Source of the DNA: CAZQKW01 sp964594075
Lineage (GTDB): Bacteria; Desulfobacterota; WTBG01; CAIYCZ01
Length of the DNA: 22,288 nt
Reading direction: 5' to 3'
Assembly: GCA_964594075.1 (NCBI GenBank)
Contig: CAZQKW010000054.1
Span: forward strand, 1 to 22,288
This document shows positions 1 through 8,450 of this stretch, one piece after another (the stretch's first letter is position 1; each line of letters begins with the position of its first letter). The position numbers and the translations under genes are program-made. The notes beneath the pieces were generated by a model. It did not search any database and was not told the origin of the DNA. It saw nothing but the letters and a program-made list of their open reading frames with translations.

Positions 1-81
1 CTCTGCTTATGCCATCTCCACAATTTCTATCCCTGTTTTTTGGGGAAAGTCCTGGTTTCAATAATTTTCCAGATTTTCCAA

Positions 82-354
82 TTGACTCAACATAAAGGTA
101 CCCGAAAGTAATCACAGGAGGAGTTGCAAGAAAGATCGTTGCGTCATATTGCAGGTAACCGAACGCAGACCGTCATATGACCATACAATCAAAACGCGAT
201 CACCTTCAAGCCATCAGAACCAGTTATCGCACTGCTCTCCCCCTGCGGCTGCCATTCTACGAACAAGAATATGGTGCTCTTGATCCTGGCATAATAACCA
301 AATTGCTCGCTCTCAGCCTCATCCCTGTCGCGGTTACCTTTTCCTATGAGTCAA
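82..354. mobile_element. Decayed insertion sequence with terminal inverted repeats
   Basis: The two ends are imperfect inverted repeats. The left end (82-104) begins TTGACTCA and carries AAAGGTACCCG; the right end (331-354), read on the minus strand, begins TTGACTCAT and carries AAAAGGTAACCG. They agree at about 19 of 24 aligned positions. A second, inner pair shares CGGTTACCT (near 153-163 on the minus strand and 330-338 on the plus strand). The interior holds a transposase remnant of under 60 codons, so the element is an internally deleted, non-autonomous relic. No clear target-site duplication was seen. The family is one whose transposase has an integrase-type (rve) catalytic domain; the exact IS family was not determined. 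Confidence 0.6.
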
Positions 355-461
355 CGCGCCCCTCTGGTGTCCCTTTTCCAAAAGAACTTCATGGATTCTC
401 ATTGCGTTTCCTCTGGCGGGGCGCTCTCTTGCTTCGCAGCTTCGGTGACCGCCTGGTTTAA
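177..461 (+). pseudogene. Internally deleted transposase remnant (rve/integrase type)
   Basis: The reading frame opens with TIQSKRDHLQAIRTSYRTA, which resembles the N-terminus of a widespread DDE transposase family (usual form KREYLxAIxxRYxxA). It then jumps directly to LPFYEQEYGALDP and KLLALS, which resemble an internal block of the same family normally located about 100 residues further on (LPFYExEYGxLDPEVRxKLLxIS). The helix-turn-helix region and the whole catalytic core are missing. Only about the first 50 codons look family-like; the rest of the 94-codon frame runs across the right terminal repeat into flanking DNA and is not meaningful protein. The family assignment is from remembered consensus, so it is likely but not proven. 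Confidence 0.55.
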
Positions 462-605
462 ACATTAAAATTTTACTTAATTTTTTATCAGATCGGCCAC
501 CTTCTTTTTTACAGGGATTTTAACACATCATCGTATTTAACGAAACCAAAGATCGCTGGCAAAATAACAAAATTTATTAAAATCTGCTGGTGCCAGAAAT
601 TTTTT

Positions 606-868
606 TCAAACAAGATAACTCGATGGGTTTTTTTAGGAATTTTCGTTGGTGTTGTTTCTGGCATTGGCGCGACCGGATTTTTTTATGCCCTGCAGTTGGC
701 CAAACAGGCAACCTTTCATGGATCCGGCGGGATATAGTGTTCCCTCGGCGCACGGGGGAGTTTTACTCCGCATACACCTTTTTCTGATCCCCACAAACTA
801 ATTTTTAACATGCTGTTAGGGTTGATTTGTATTTCTGTGGGCATATTGTTGTGCAGAATGGCACGGGT
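606..868 (+). pseudogene. Frameshifted 5' fragment of a CLC chloride channel gene
   Basis: In one frame (606-734) the DNA reads ITRWVFLGIFVGVVSGIGA followed by TGFFYALQLAKQATFHG, the first transmembrane helix of CLC-type chloride channels or H+/Cl- antiporters, and ends at TAG 735-737. The match continues in a second frame from 718 with AGYSVPSAHGG, the expected loop after helix one (usual form AGYxPPxPGGE), then LIPT before a stop at 799. Further weak similarity runs through several stops to AEWHG (853-867), matching the family's EAEGHGT block. At least one frameshift and several stops therefore interrupt it, and the pore and C-terminal two thirds are absent. There is no convincing start codon. 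It is a dead gene fragment beside a dead IS. Confidence 0.6.
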
Positions 869-910
869 AAAATCTCTGTTCTCGCTCTTAAAATAGAGAA
901 CAGAGGTTTT
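869..910. terminator. Bidirectional hairpin upstream of the trehalose operon
   Basis: CTCTGTTCTC (874-883) and GAGAACAGAG (896-905) form a perfect 10-bp stem around a 12-nt loop. The stem extends with A-T and one G-T pair to about 15 bp, with an A run on the left and a GTTTT on the right. This is the form of a weak intrinsic terminator readable in both directions. It would separate the dead upstream region from otsAB. Confidence 0.45.
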
Positions 911-1041
911 AAAAGGCAATAGGAATATAGTGGATTAATAAACCTGTTTGGTGATAATATTATTTTTATAGAACGCTGAGTTTTTTTGTTACAACAGCAA
1001 AAATAGTTAGCGACGTAATTTTATATTGCGGATTATTTATA

Positions 1042-3234
1042 ATGCTCTATGTCGTTTCAAATCGATTGCCGGTCACAGTGGTTCAGGACAAGGTAGATTA
1101 CAAGTTCTTGCCCAGTTCTGGCGGATTGGTTTCCGGACTCAGCTCGTATCTTCAGTCACTCACGGAAAAAGGGGGCACATATACCTGGGTGGGGTGGCCG
1201 GGCAGCACCATCAAGGACAGACACAAAGACGATCTTAAAGCTACATTACTTTCTGAACTGTATGCGTATCCGGTCTTTCTCTCTGAAAAAGAGATGGATA
1301 AATTTTATTTCGGGTTCTGCAACAGAACCATCTGGCCCCTGTTTCATTATCTGCCCAGCTATGTATCATATGATGCCGAAAACTGGGATTCCTATCAATA
1401 TGTCAATGAAGTATATTTTCAAACACTGCGGGAAATAGTCCGCCCTGATGATCTGGTGTGGGTCCAGGACTATCATTTGATGCTGCTGCCCAAACTGCTT
1501 CGCCAGCACTTCCCGACACTGCGCATAGGATTTTTCCTGCACATCCCCTTTCCCTCCTATGAAATCTACCGGCTGTTGCCGCGCATCTGGGGCCGGGACA
1601 TACTTGAGGGACTGCTGGGCGCTGATTTGCTCGGATTCCATACCCACGACTATACCCAGTATTTTTTGCGCTGCGTGCTGCGCATTCTTGGGTATGAACA
1701 TAATATGGGAACGCTGATTATCAACGAGCGGGTGGTCAGGGCAGACACCTTTCCGATCGGCATAGACTTTGATCGGTTCCATAACGCTGCGCACGACCAC
1801 GCAATTCAGCATGAAGTTAATGAATTGCGAAAAAAATTCAACGACGCTAAAGTGATCCTCTCCATTGACCGGCTTGATTATACGAAGGGCATTATCAATC
1901 GGCTGCGGGGGTTTGAGCTGTTTCTCGAAAATAATCCCGACTGGCATGGTCGCGTCGTACTGCTGGCGGTCGTGGTGCCCTCGCGGGTAGGCGTTGAACA
2001 CTATCAATTGATGAAACGGCAAATAGATGAGCTGGTGGGAAAGATTAACGGCCGATTCAGCAGGATTGACTGGACTCCGATTATATACCAGTATCGGTCA
2101 TTTACCTTTGAACCGCTCATGGCGCTCTATAGCATCAGCGATGTCGCGCTGGTTACGCCGCTGCGCGATGGCATGAATCTGATTGCCAAGGAATATGTGT
2201 CGGCGAAAAGCAATAAACGCGGCGTCCTGATCCTGAGCGAGATGGCCGGCGCGTCTAAGGAACTGGGGGAGGCGCTCTTGATCAACCCCAATAACATCGA
2301 AGAAATCGCAACCACCATAAAAGAAGCGCTCGAAATCCCCGAAGCGGAGCAGATACGGCGTATGGAGTCCATGCAGAGCCGACTTCAGCGCTATACGATC
2401 ATCCGTTGGGCAACGGATTTTATTAATGAGCTGCATGCGGTGGTAAAGGAGCGCGATCGCCTCAGCGCCAAGATGCTTACCGCTGAACTGAAGAAGCAGA
2501 TGATGGAAGATTTTAGTGCCGCACGGAGAAAAATTTTATTTCTTGATTATGACGGCACGTTGGTGCCATTTACCGGAGATCCTCAGGCTGCTGAGCCGGA
2601 TGATGAGCTCCGCAGCATGGCAGCGCGTCTCGTGGCAAAACCTGAAACTGATGTTATCATTATCAGCGGCCGTCCACGGGATATACTGGATGAGTGGTTT
2701 GGCTCCTTGGGAGCAGTTCTGGTTGCCGAACATGGTGTCTGGATCAAGCGCTCTGGCAGGGACTGGGAATTGACCATACCGCTTTCAAATGACTGGAAGC
2801 AACAGGCGCTGCCGTTGTTTTTCCTGTATACCGATATTGTTCCCGGTTCGTTTGTGGAAGAAAAAGAGTTTTCAATTGCCTGGCATTATCGAAAAGCTGA
2901 TCCAGAGTTAGCTTCAACCAGAGCACGGGAGCTCTTGGATGAAATTGATGAATTTACTGCGCATGTCAATGTGCATGCGGTGCACGGCAATAAGGTGGTG
3001 GAATTGCGCTGCGCCGGCGCAGACAAGGGAACCGCAGCTAAACATCTGCTTGCCGGCAGATTCTATGATTTTATACTGGCGGTTGGCGATGATCGCACCG
3101 ATGAAGACCTGTTTAAAGTCATGCCCGAGGACGTCTATTCAATCAAGGTGGGTTTTTGTCCTTCCCGGGCACGCTATAGTGTCAGCAATTATAAGGAAAT
3201 ACGATTGATTCTGGAGGAACTGGCCAGTGTCTGA
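1042..3234 (+). CDS. otsAB: Bifunctional trehalose-6-phosphate synthase / phosphatase (OtsA-OtsB fusion)
   Basis: A cytosolic enzyme that should convert UDP-glucose and glucose-6-phosphate to trehalose-6-phosphate and then dephosphorylate it to trehalose. Residues 1-470 are a GT20 synthase: VVSNRLPV near the start, NRTIWPLFHYLP (94-105), QDYHLMLLP (142-150), FFLHIPFPS (164-172), SIDRLDYTKG with Arg277 and Lys282, and RDGMNLIAKEY with Asp376 and Glu384. Residues from about 496 are a HAD phosphatase: DYDGT (nucleophile Asp502, general acid Asp504), SGR (542-544), HGNK (648) and GDDRTDED (682-689). All catalytic motifs of both halves are present. The start is fixed by the family's N-terminal VVSNRLP block; no Shine-Dalgarno is seen and the ATG sits in an AT-rich stretch. 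It is first in a coupled trio with DUF5752 and TreT-like genes. Confidence 0.95.
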   Translation: MLYVVSNRLPVTVVQDKVDYKFLPSSGGLVSGLSSYLQSLTEKGGTYTWVGWPGSTIKDRHKDDLKATLLSELYAYPVFLSEKEMDKFYFGFCNRTIWPLFHYLPSYVSYDAENWDSYQYVNEVYFQTLREIVRPDDLVWVQDYHLMLLPKLLRQHFPTLRIGFFLHIPFPSYEIYRLLPRIWGRDILEGLLGADLLGFHTHDYTQYFLRCVLRILGYEHNMGTLIINERVVRADTFPIGIDFDRFHNAAHDHAIQHEVNELRKKFNDAKVILSIDRLDYTKGIINRLRGFELFLENNPDWHGRVVLLAVVVPSRVGVEHYQLMKRQIDELVGKINGRFSRIDWTPIIYQYRSFTFEPLMALYSISDVALVTPLRDGMNLIAKEYVSAKSNKRGVLILSEMAGASKELGEALLINPNNIEEIATTIKEALEIPEAEQIRRMESMQSRLQRYTIIRWATDFINELHAVVKERDRLSAKMLTAELKKQMMEDFSAARRKILFLDYDGTLVPFTGDPQAAEPDDELRSMAARLVAKPETDVIIISGRPRDILDEWFGSLGAVLVAEHGVWIKRSGRDWELTIPLSNDWKQQALPLFFLYTDIVPGSFVEEKEFSIAWHYRKADPELASTRARELLDEIDEFTAHVNVHAVHGNKVVELRCAGADKGTAAKHLLAGRFYDFILAVGDDRTDEDLFKVMPEDVYSIKVGFCPSRARYSVSNYKEIRLILEELASV

Positions 3235-3865
3235 CCCCTTTTACTTTTTTTCGGAATTGCATCTGGTGAAGCTGCTGGGGATAAGAGCAAAAAATCCCTG
3301 CGAACTGCTTGAACGCATCAAGCAGGTTCCCCCTTCTTCCATTTATTACCATACGCATCGCTTCCTGCAGCAGCATCACTATTTGTCTCCCGAGCCGCCC
3401 AATGATTTTGCCTACTGGGTAACCAATATTTTAGGACTTGATGCGCTCGGGGAAAGCCTTGCCAGCGTGGACATTGTGCGATTTGCCGGCATTGACGAAC
3501 TGCGTCAGGAATTTATACGAATTCTCTCTGACTACATTGCAAAAGGTAAGTATTGTCTTGATTGTGAGGTAGGAGAAGAATTTCATTTTATGGATTGCGT
3601 GACGGTGATTATACCAACGCCCTATGTCGCCCGCACGGTGAGGGAATTTTTAGACATAATCCCCAAACTCAGCATTTATTCACTCTACTTCCACGTATTT
3701 GAGGCGCGCATGCGGCTGCGCAATGCGGAAAACGACTTTTCACGGTGGTTACGGGACATTGGTCAGATTGCATTGGCAGATAAACTGTCCCGGTTAGACC
3801 CATATACCATGACGCTGGAAGGATTGCGGGAAAAAATTATAAAGGTTGTCAGCAGTTATGTTTAA
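3227..3865 (+). CDS. DUF5752 family protein
   Basis: A 212-aa soluble protein with no signal peptide or membrane helix. The N-terminal section (FFSELHLVKLLGI, then SSIYYHTHRFLQQHH, then DFAYWVTNILG) matches the family I know as DUF5752, often found beside trehalose or other glycosyltransferase genes; its biochemical function is unknown to me. The start is GTG at 3227, preceded by GGAGG (3213-3217), and overlaps the otsAB stop by 8 bp, so translation is coupled. Its own stop overlaps the next start by 8 bp. The tight coupling on both sides suggests it acts with the trehalose enzymes, for example as a regulator or partner, but that is inference. Confidence 0.8.
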   Translation: MSDPFYFFSELHLVKLLGIRAKNPCELLERIKQVPPSSIYYHTHRFLQQHHYLSPEPPNDFAYWVTNILGLDALGESLASVDIVRFAGIDELRQEFIRILSDYIAKGKYCLDCEVGEEFHFMDCVTVIIPTPYVARTVREFLDIIPKLSIYSLYFHVFEARMRLRNAENDFSRWLRDIGQIALADKLSRLDPYTMTLEGLREKIIKVVSSYV

Positions 3866-5075
3866 TATTCATGACTATGCCGCTATTGTCGGCCAGGCGA
3901 CTATAGATGAATTATATTTTCTGGCCAGCAGGCTGCAGGGCAAGGTTATTCAACACATCAATTCCACGGCGGTGGGCGGGGGTGTTGCTGAAATTCTTAT
4001 ACGCATGGTGCCCTTATTAAAGCAACTGGGGGTTGATGCGCGCTGGGATGTCATAAAAGGCAATGAAAAATTTTTTGCCATTACCAAAAATATGCACAAT
4101 GCCCTCCATGGTGCAGCCGTGGAGATTACCGACGATGACCTGCAGTTCTTTCTTGAAGTCAACCAGGAAAATGCAGCGGAAATGGCGCTCACCAGCGATA
4201 TTGTATTTGTCCATGATCCCCAGCCCATTGCCCTGGTTGATAAGAAAACGGCTGGCAAGCCCTGGATCTGGCGCTGTCATATTGATTTTACCGAGCCGGA
4301 CATGCGGATTTATAACTTTTTGAAACAGTTTATTGAGCGCTATGACTGCGCGGTGTTTTCTGCACCAGCCTTTTCGCGGGCGCTCTCTATCCCGCAGATA
4401 CTGATATCTCCGTCCATAGATCCGTTAAGCGATAAGAATAAAGATTTGCCCGAGTCCGTGATAGCTGAGGTTCTGAAAAGGTTTACGATTGATCCGGAGC
4501 GGCCTCTGGTTACCCAGATCTCGCGCTTTGACTATCTTAAAGATCCGGTCGGAGTGATAGAAGTGTATCGCCAGGTTAAAAAACACATAGATTGCCAGTT
4601 GGTGCTTGCCGGCGGTGGCGCAACAGATGATCCAGAGGGTTTGCGGGTGCTTGAGGATGTCAGGACTGCTGCCGGGGATGACCCCGATATACACATCATA
4701 TTTCTGCCGCCTTCAAGTGATATTGAAATCAATGCGCTCCAGCGGGCATCTGCAGTGGTTCTGCAGAAGTCCCTAAAGGAAGGTTTTGGGTTAACCGTGG
4801 CAGAAGCACTGTGGAAGGGACGTCCAGTCATAGCATCAGCCGTGGGCGGCATTCCCCTGCAGATCGCCCATAAATATTCCGGCATCTTAACCCGCTCCAT
4901 AGAAGGGACGGTTTTTTATCTCAAGCAGCTCCTCAACGAACCGGAATACGCGCGCAAGCTGGGCCTTAACGGACAGGAACATATTAAAAATAATTTTCTC
5001 ATCACCCGGCACCTGCGCGATTATTTGCTCTTGTTCATTTCTCTCTATCATCAGGAAAACATTATTTATCTGTAG
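3858..5075 (+). CDS. treT: TreT-like trehalose glycosyltransferring synthase (GT4)
   Basis: A 405-aa GT-B fold retaining glycosyltransferase of family GT4. TreT enzymes make trehalose reversibly from NDP-glucose and free glucose. Seen here: NSTAVGGGVAEIL (35-47), the N-domain signature of TreT; VHDPQP (118-123); WRCHID (138-143); TQISRFDYLKDP (219-230); LAGGGA (250-255); and the C-domain EX7E element KEGFGLTVAEA with Glu308 and Glu316. Length is normal. The ATG at 3858 is chosen over a TTG 12 bp upstream; it overlaps the DUF5752 stop by 8 bp. It is last in the operon and convergent with the rudS-like gene, with no clear terminator in the 78-bp gap. Alternative: a GT4 with another acceptor, though the otsAB neighbour supports trehalose. 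Confidence 0.85.
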   Translation: MFNIHDYAAIVGQATIDELYFLASRLQGKVIQHINSTAVGGGVAEILIRMVPLLKQLGVDARWDVIKGNEKFFAITKNMHNALHGAAVEITDDDLQFFLEVNQENAAEMALTSDIVFVHDPQPIALVDKKTAGKPWIWRCHIDFTEPDMRIYNFLKQFIERYDCAVFSAPAFSRALSIPQILISPSIDPLSDKNKDLPESVIAEVLKRFTIDPERPLVTQISRFDYLKDPVGVIEVYRQVKKHIDCQLVLAGGGATDDPEGLRVLEDVRTAAGDDPDIHIIFLPPSSDIEINALQRASAVVLQKSLKEGFGLTVAEALWKGRPVIASAVGGIPLQIAHKYSGILTRSIEGTVFYLKQLLNEPEYARKLGLNGQEHIKNNFLITRHLRDYLLLFISLYHQENIIYL

Positions 5076-5153
5076 CAACGCTGTATGAGCAGGGGAAACG
5101 TCACATAATAGAAGTTCCGATGCCACGCCTGCAGCGTAAGGGCAGGTTCTCTA

Positions 5154-6098
5154 TCACACATGATTGCGCAGTTGCAGCTCTGCCGGGTGCGGCTGGAGAT
5201 AATACTGATTTTTGAGGTAGGGTTGATCGTATTTGCGCACAAAATGATTAATGAGGGTAATCGGGACAATGAGCGGAACAATGCTTTGGCGATATTGATT
5301 GATAATTTCAAGTAGTTCTTGTTTTTCATCAGCCGAAAGTTGTTCTTTGAAATATCCCATCATGTGCAAGAGGACATTGCAGTTTTTGCGAAGCGTTGTT
5401 TTTATCTTAAGGGATTCCATGAGAAGCGATTGGTACTCGGCATACAGCCTGCTTAACGGCATCGTTTTAGCTTGCGCCACCAACCTTCCCATAGTCTGGT
5501 AATGAGCAGGGCTGTGGGAGAGGATAAGCAGCTTGTGGCGGGTGTGAAAGTCAACCACGGCTGCCACCTTCTTTTTCTCCTCCAGCAGTGCCTGCCAGCG
5601 GTTATACACAAATATGCGCTCAATAAAATTTTCGCGCAATACCGGATCATGAAGCCGTCCCTCATCCTCTACCGGCAGCAGCGGGAAATGCTCCATAAAG
5701 GTGCGCGCAAATAGCCCGACCCCTTTTTTTGCCGGTACCCCATGCTCGTCATATACTTTTACCCGCTCCATCCCGCTGCTGGGCGATTTGCTTTTGAATA
5801 TAAAACCGCACAGATTATCCTGCTCCAGCTCTCGGACGCGCTTTCGCGCCCAGCGCACCATGGCATTGGTATAATCTTTTCCGCTCTGGACCGTCATAAG
5901 CCGGGGATTATTGACGTCACCCACCAGCCGCATGGCTTCGCGGGGAACGCCCAGCCCGCATTCCACCTCCGGGCACACCGGAACATATTCCACATACCGG
6001 CCAAGCGTATCGGTCAGATAGCGGTCATGGGCATGGCCGCCGTCATAGCGCACGTTGTTGCCCAGCAAACAGGAACTGATGCCAAGTTTAAGTTTCAT
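5154..6098 (-). CDS. DUF523 + DUF1722 protein, RudS-type tRNA 4-thiouridine desulfidase homologue
   Basis: A 314-aa two-domain protein. Residues 1 to about 150 are DUF523 (the TudS desulfidase fold): GISSCLLGNNVRYDGGH with Cys10, PVCPEVECGLGVPRE with Cys42 and Cys47, and SPSSGMERVKVY at 105-116. The C-terminal half (about 190-310) is DUF1722, with HKLLILSHSPAHYQTMGRLVA. The fused arrangement is that of RudS, which removes sulfur from 4-thiouridine in tRNA using a [4Fe-4S] cluster. The third cluster cysteine of TudS lies in an SPSCG motif; here that position is Ser108, so activity is uncertain, although Cys97 is close. ATG 6098 is chosen; a TTG at 6107 is an alternative. It overlaps the 3' end of the upstream dikinase-like gene by 11 bp, indicating one transcript. 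Confidence 0.8.
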   Translation of the reverse strand: MKLKLGISSCLLGNNVRYDGGHAHDRYLTDTLGRYVEYVPVCPEVECGLGVPREAMRLVGDVNNPRLMTVQSGKDYTNAMVRWARKRVRELEQDNLCGFIFKSKSPSSGMERVKVYDEHGVPAKKGVGLFARTFMEHFPLLPVEDEGRLHDPVLRENFIERIFVYNRWQALLEEKKKVAAVVDFHTRHKLLILSHSPAHYQTMGRLVAQAKTMPLSRLYAEYQSLLMESLKIKTTLRKNCNVLLHMMGYFKEQLSADEKQELLEIINQYRQSIVPLIVPITLINHFVRKYDQPYLKNQYYLQPHPAELQLRNHV

Positions 6099-8430
6099 GA
6101 ATAACAATTTCTCCCTGATACCCGTCTACGCTCACCAGTGTGTTATCCTTAATCTGACACGCCCCGGAAACAGATACCACCGCGGGAATATTATATTCAC
6201 GGGCAATGATTGAGCTGTGGGACAGTATTCCCCCTGATTCTGCAATAATAGCGCCGGCTTTCATGAACAGGGGTGTCCAGCCCACATCAGAATAGGGTAT
6301 AACCAGCACGCTGCCTGGTGCCACTTTGGAGAAGTCCTTGATCCCCCTGACCACCGTAACCGGGCCGCGGTAATAGCCCCGCGAGGTTGGCGTGCCCTTT
6401 AAAGTATTTCCGGAATGGTTCGTCAGGAGAGGCGGCTGGTCTCCATAAATTACACTTGGGAGGCGCACATCCTGATAATCCTGCATCTCTTTTTTTCGCC
6501 GGGCAATAACGCCAGCATAGTCCCGTTCGGCGTCGCGGCTCTCAATAATAGCGCGTATTTCGTCCAGAGAAAGATAAAAAATATCATCAGCCGAATTAAT
6601 AAAACCATGCTGTACACAGCGCTCTCCCAGCGCCATAAAATATTTGCGAAACAGACCATATCCATACGAAAAGAGAAAACTTATTTCTTCCCGGTAGAGC
6701 CAATAAGTCTGCGCTCGGACATACAGGGGGCGCAGCAGCCGGCGTCGCAGATGCGACATGCGCACCTCATCAAAGCAGATTTTTCTCACCTCCTGTTTTT
6801 CTTTCCGGGATGAGCCGGTAATCATGCGCATGACGACCTCGGGCGTTTCACGCCACGGCACTGCAGAAAAATCGCAGCCGCTGTCACTGATATGACCGAA
6901 TCGTTCGATAAAATGCGCCAATTCTTTCTGTAAATGTTCAGTGCCGGGCAACCGGCTAAAGTCATCATAACTGGCGGTTTGCAATCGGTTCCGGGTTTCT
7001 TCCGGAAGCTGCTGCACCTGCTGCTGCAATGCCAGGATGTGGATGGTGGGATCGAACCGTTTAAGATCATCCATACCCCATGCCAGATCAAAGCAGGCAA
7101 AATCAACGCCCAGCTTCTTGAGCTGTGCCTTGAGAAGGGTGTTGAACAGCCCCATGAGAAGCTGGGCAATGATGTTAAAATACGCAGTCCGCTGCGACAC
7201 CATGCACAGCCTGTCTATCTCATGGAGCAGCTCAGTCATAGATAATGTGTCTATATCACTTCTATTAAAAGCCTGATAGTCCTGTCTCAAGGTGCTGAAT
7301 ACTGCGGGGAATTTTTTAGTAGAAAATATTTTTTTCAGACAGAAGTTCATAATGCGCGGCAGGCGCACTATCATGCGCGGCGTGAGCTTAAACGACGGCT
7401 TTTCGGAGCCCTCAAGATAAATTCCCATGAGCAGCTCTATCGTTTCAGGCGGTAGTCCCAGCGCAGCAAAGATGTTGCCGATGACGCCCATGTTAAAATA
7501 CGCACGATAGTAAAAACAGCGGGCGAGAGCGTTGTGGTCAATGGCAAGCTCGCCCACCAGCTCGGAGAGAAATTTCTTCCAGGCACTGTTCACCATGGGC
7601 ACGTTGACTGACCAGACCAGCGGCTTGATGACACCGGGCAGCACTTCCTTGGCAATGTAGTTAGAATAGACGTTGAGATTTTTTAACGAGGTTATTTCGC
7701 GAAGCTGCACCCAGTAGAGCTGTGAATCTGCATATGCCCATTCTACATCAACCGGCCTGCCAAAGGTTTTTGCAATCTCTCGGGTGCCGGCAACCACCTC
7801 CCGTATTATATCCCGCGGCACGTCCTCGTGCTGGGGAAGCGCAATCCATTCGCCCCATTTATATATCCAGCGGCAGGGGGTGATCCCTTCCTGAAGCAGC
7901 ACATCGCTGGTTCCTCTGACGGCTTCAACCACGGTTTCGTCCATACCGGTAATGGGGTTCCGGCTAAAGGCAACACCGGAAAAGGCTGGCTGGATCATCT
8001 CCTGGATAATAACCGCCATTTTAATGCCGGCCGGGTCAAGAGCATTTTTTTTCAAATAACATTGCACCGCAGGAGCGCTGGCTGATTCCCATACTGATTC
8101 AATAGCGTTTAAAATGGCGTCCAGTCCCTGAATATGTAACAGGCTCTTGAATTGTCCTGCAAAAGAGAGGTTCTCGCTGTCTTCTACATTCGCCGAAGAA
8201 CGCACCGCATAGCTGCGGCTCATGTCCACCTGCGCTGACAATTCCTCCGCGACCCGTCGCAAAACCTGCGAAGAGCCGCTGCGAAATTCAGCAAAAGCGT
8301 CCCAAGAGCAGACCCAGGTGTTTGGCACCGCAAATTTCTTTTTCACAAGAAACAATAACGACTGGGCCTTATTGCCAATATGAGAAGACCGTTTGAGGTC
8401 TTTAAGGTTGTAAATATAACGCATCTTCAT
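6088..8430 (-). CDS. PEP synthase / rifampin phosphotransferase-like ATP-dependent dikinase
   Basis: A 780-aa cytosolic protein. The N-terminal part (about 1-300) is the PPDK/PEP-synthase ATP-grasp domain: RSYAVRSSANVEDSENLSF (72-90), AGQF, IIQEMIQPAFSGVAFSRNP (141-159). A long helical central region (about 320-670) has no family signature I can name. The C-terminus is the swivelling phosphohistidine domain: GGILSHSSIIAREYNIPAVV with the catalytic His at about 738. The order ATP-grasp, variable middle, His domain is that of rifampin phosphotransferases and other short dikinases; true PEP synthase has the His domain in the middle and a TIM barrel at the end, which is absent here. The phosphate acceptor is therefore unknown. 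ATG 8430 or 8424 is plausible, with GGGA just upstream; TTG 8445 is an alternative. Confidence 0.8.
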   Translation of the reverse strand: MKMRYIYNLKDLKRSSHIGNKAQSLLFLVKKKFAVPNTWVCSWDAFAEFRSGSSQVLRRVAEELSAQVDMSRSYAVRSSANVEDSENLSFAGQFKSLLHIQGLDAILNAIESVWESASAPAVQCYLKKNALDPAGIKMAVIIQEMIQPAFSGVAFSRNPITGMDETVVEAVRGTSDVLLQEGITPCRWIYKWGEWIALPQHEDVPRDIIREVVAGTREIAKTFGRPVDVEWAYADSQLYWVQLREITSLKNLNVYSNYIAKEVLPGVIKPLVWSVNVPMVNSAWKKFLSELVGELAIDHNALARCFYYRAYFNMGVIGNIFAALGLPPETIELLMGIYLEGSEKPSFKLTPRMIVRLPRIMNFCLKKIFSTKKFPAVFSTLRQDYQAFNRSDIDTLSMTELLHEIDRLCMVSQRTAYFNIIAQLLMGLFNTLLKAQLKKLGVDFACFDLAWGMDDLKRFDPTIHILALQQQVQQLPEETRNRLQTASYDDFSRLPGTEHLQKELAHFIERFGHISDSGCDFSAVPWRETPEVVMRMITGSSRKEKQEVRKICFDEVRMSHLRRRLLRPLYVRAQTYWLYREEISFLFSYGYGLFRKYFMALGERCVQHGFINSADDIFYLSLDEIRAIIESRDAERDYAGVIARRKKEMQDYQDVRLPSVIYGDQPPLLTNHSGNTLKGTPTSRGYYRGPVTVVRGIKDFSKVAPGSVLVIPYSDVGWTPLFMKAGAIIAESGGILSHSSIIAREYNIPAVVSVSGACQIKDNTLVSVDGYQGEIVIHET

Positions 8431-8450
8431 TTCCCATCCCGGCAAAAGGT

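Noticed and set aside
177..461. A genuine 94-aa gene
   Set aside because: Only scattered pieces match a transposase, and the frame runs through the IS terminal repeat into flanking DNA.
356..461. Minus-strand coupled gene pair (end of one frame overlapping ATG of the next, flanking the IS)
   Set aside because: Both frames are too short and unrecognisable to support.
1038..1043. TATAAT overlapping the otsAB start as a -10 element
   Set aside because: Transcription would start downstream of the only start codon that keeps the VVSNRLP block, and there is no -35.
1366..2022. Long minus-strand open frame opposite otsAB
   Set aside because: It lies entirely inside the well-supported OtsA domain and shows no family motif.
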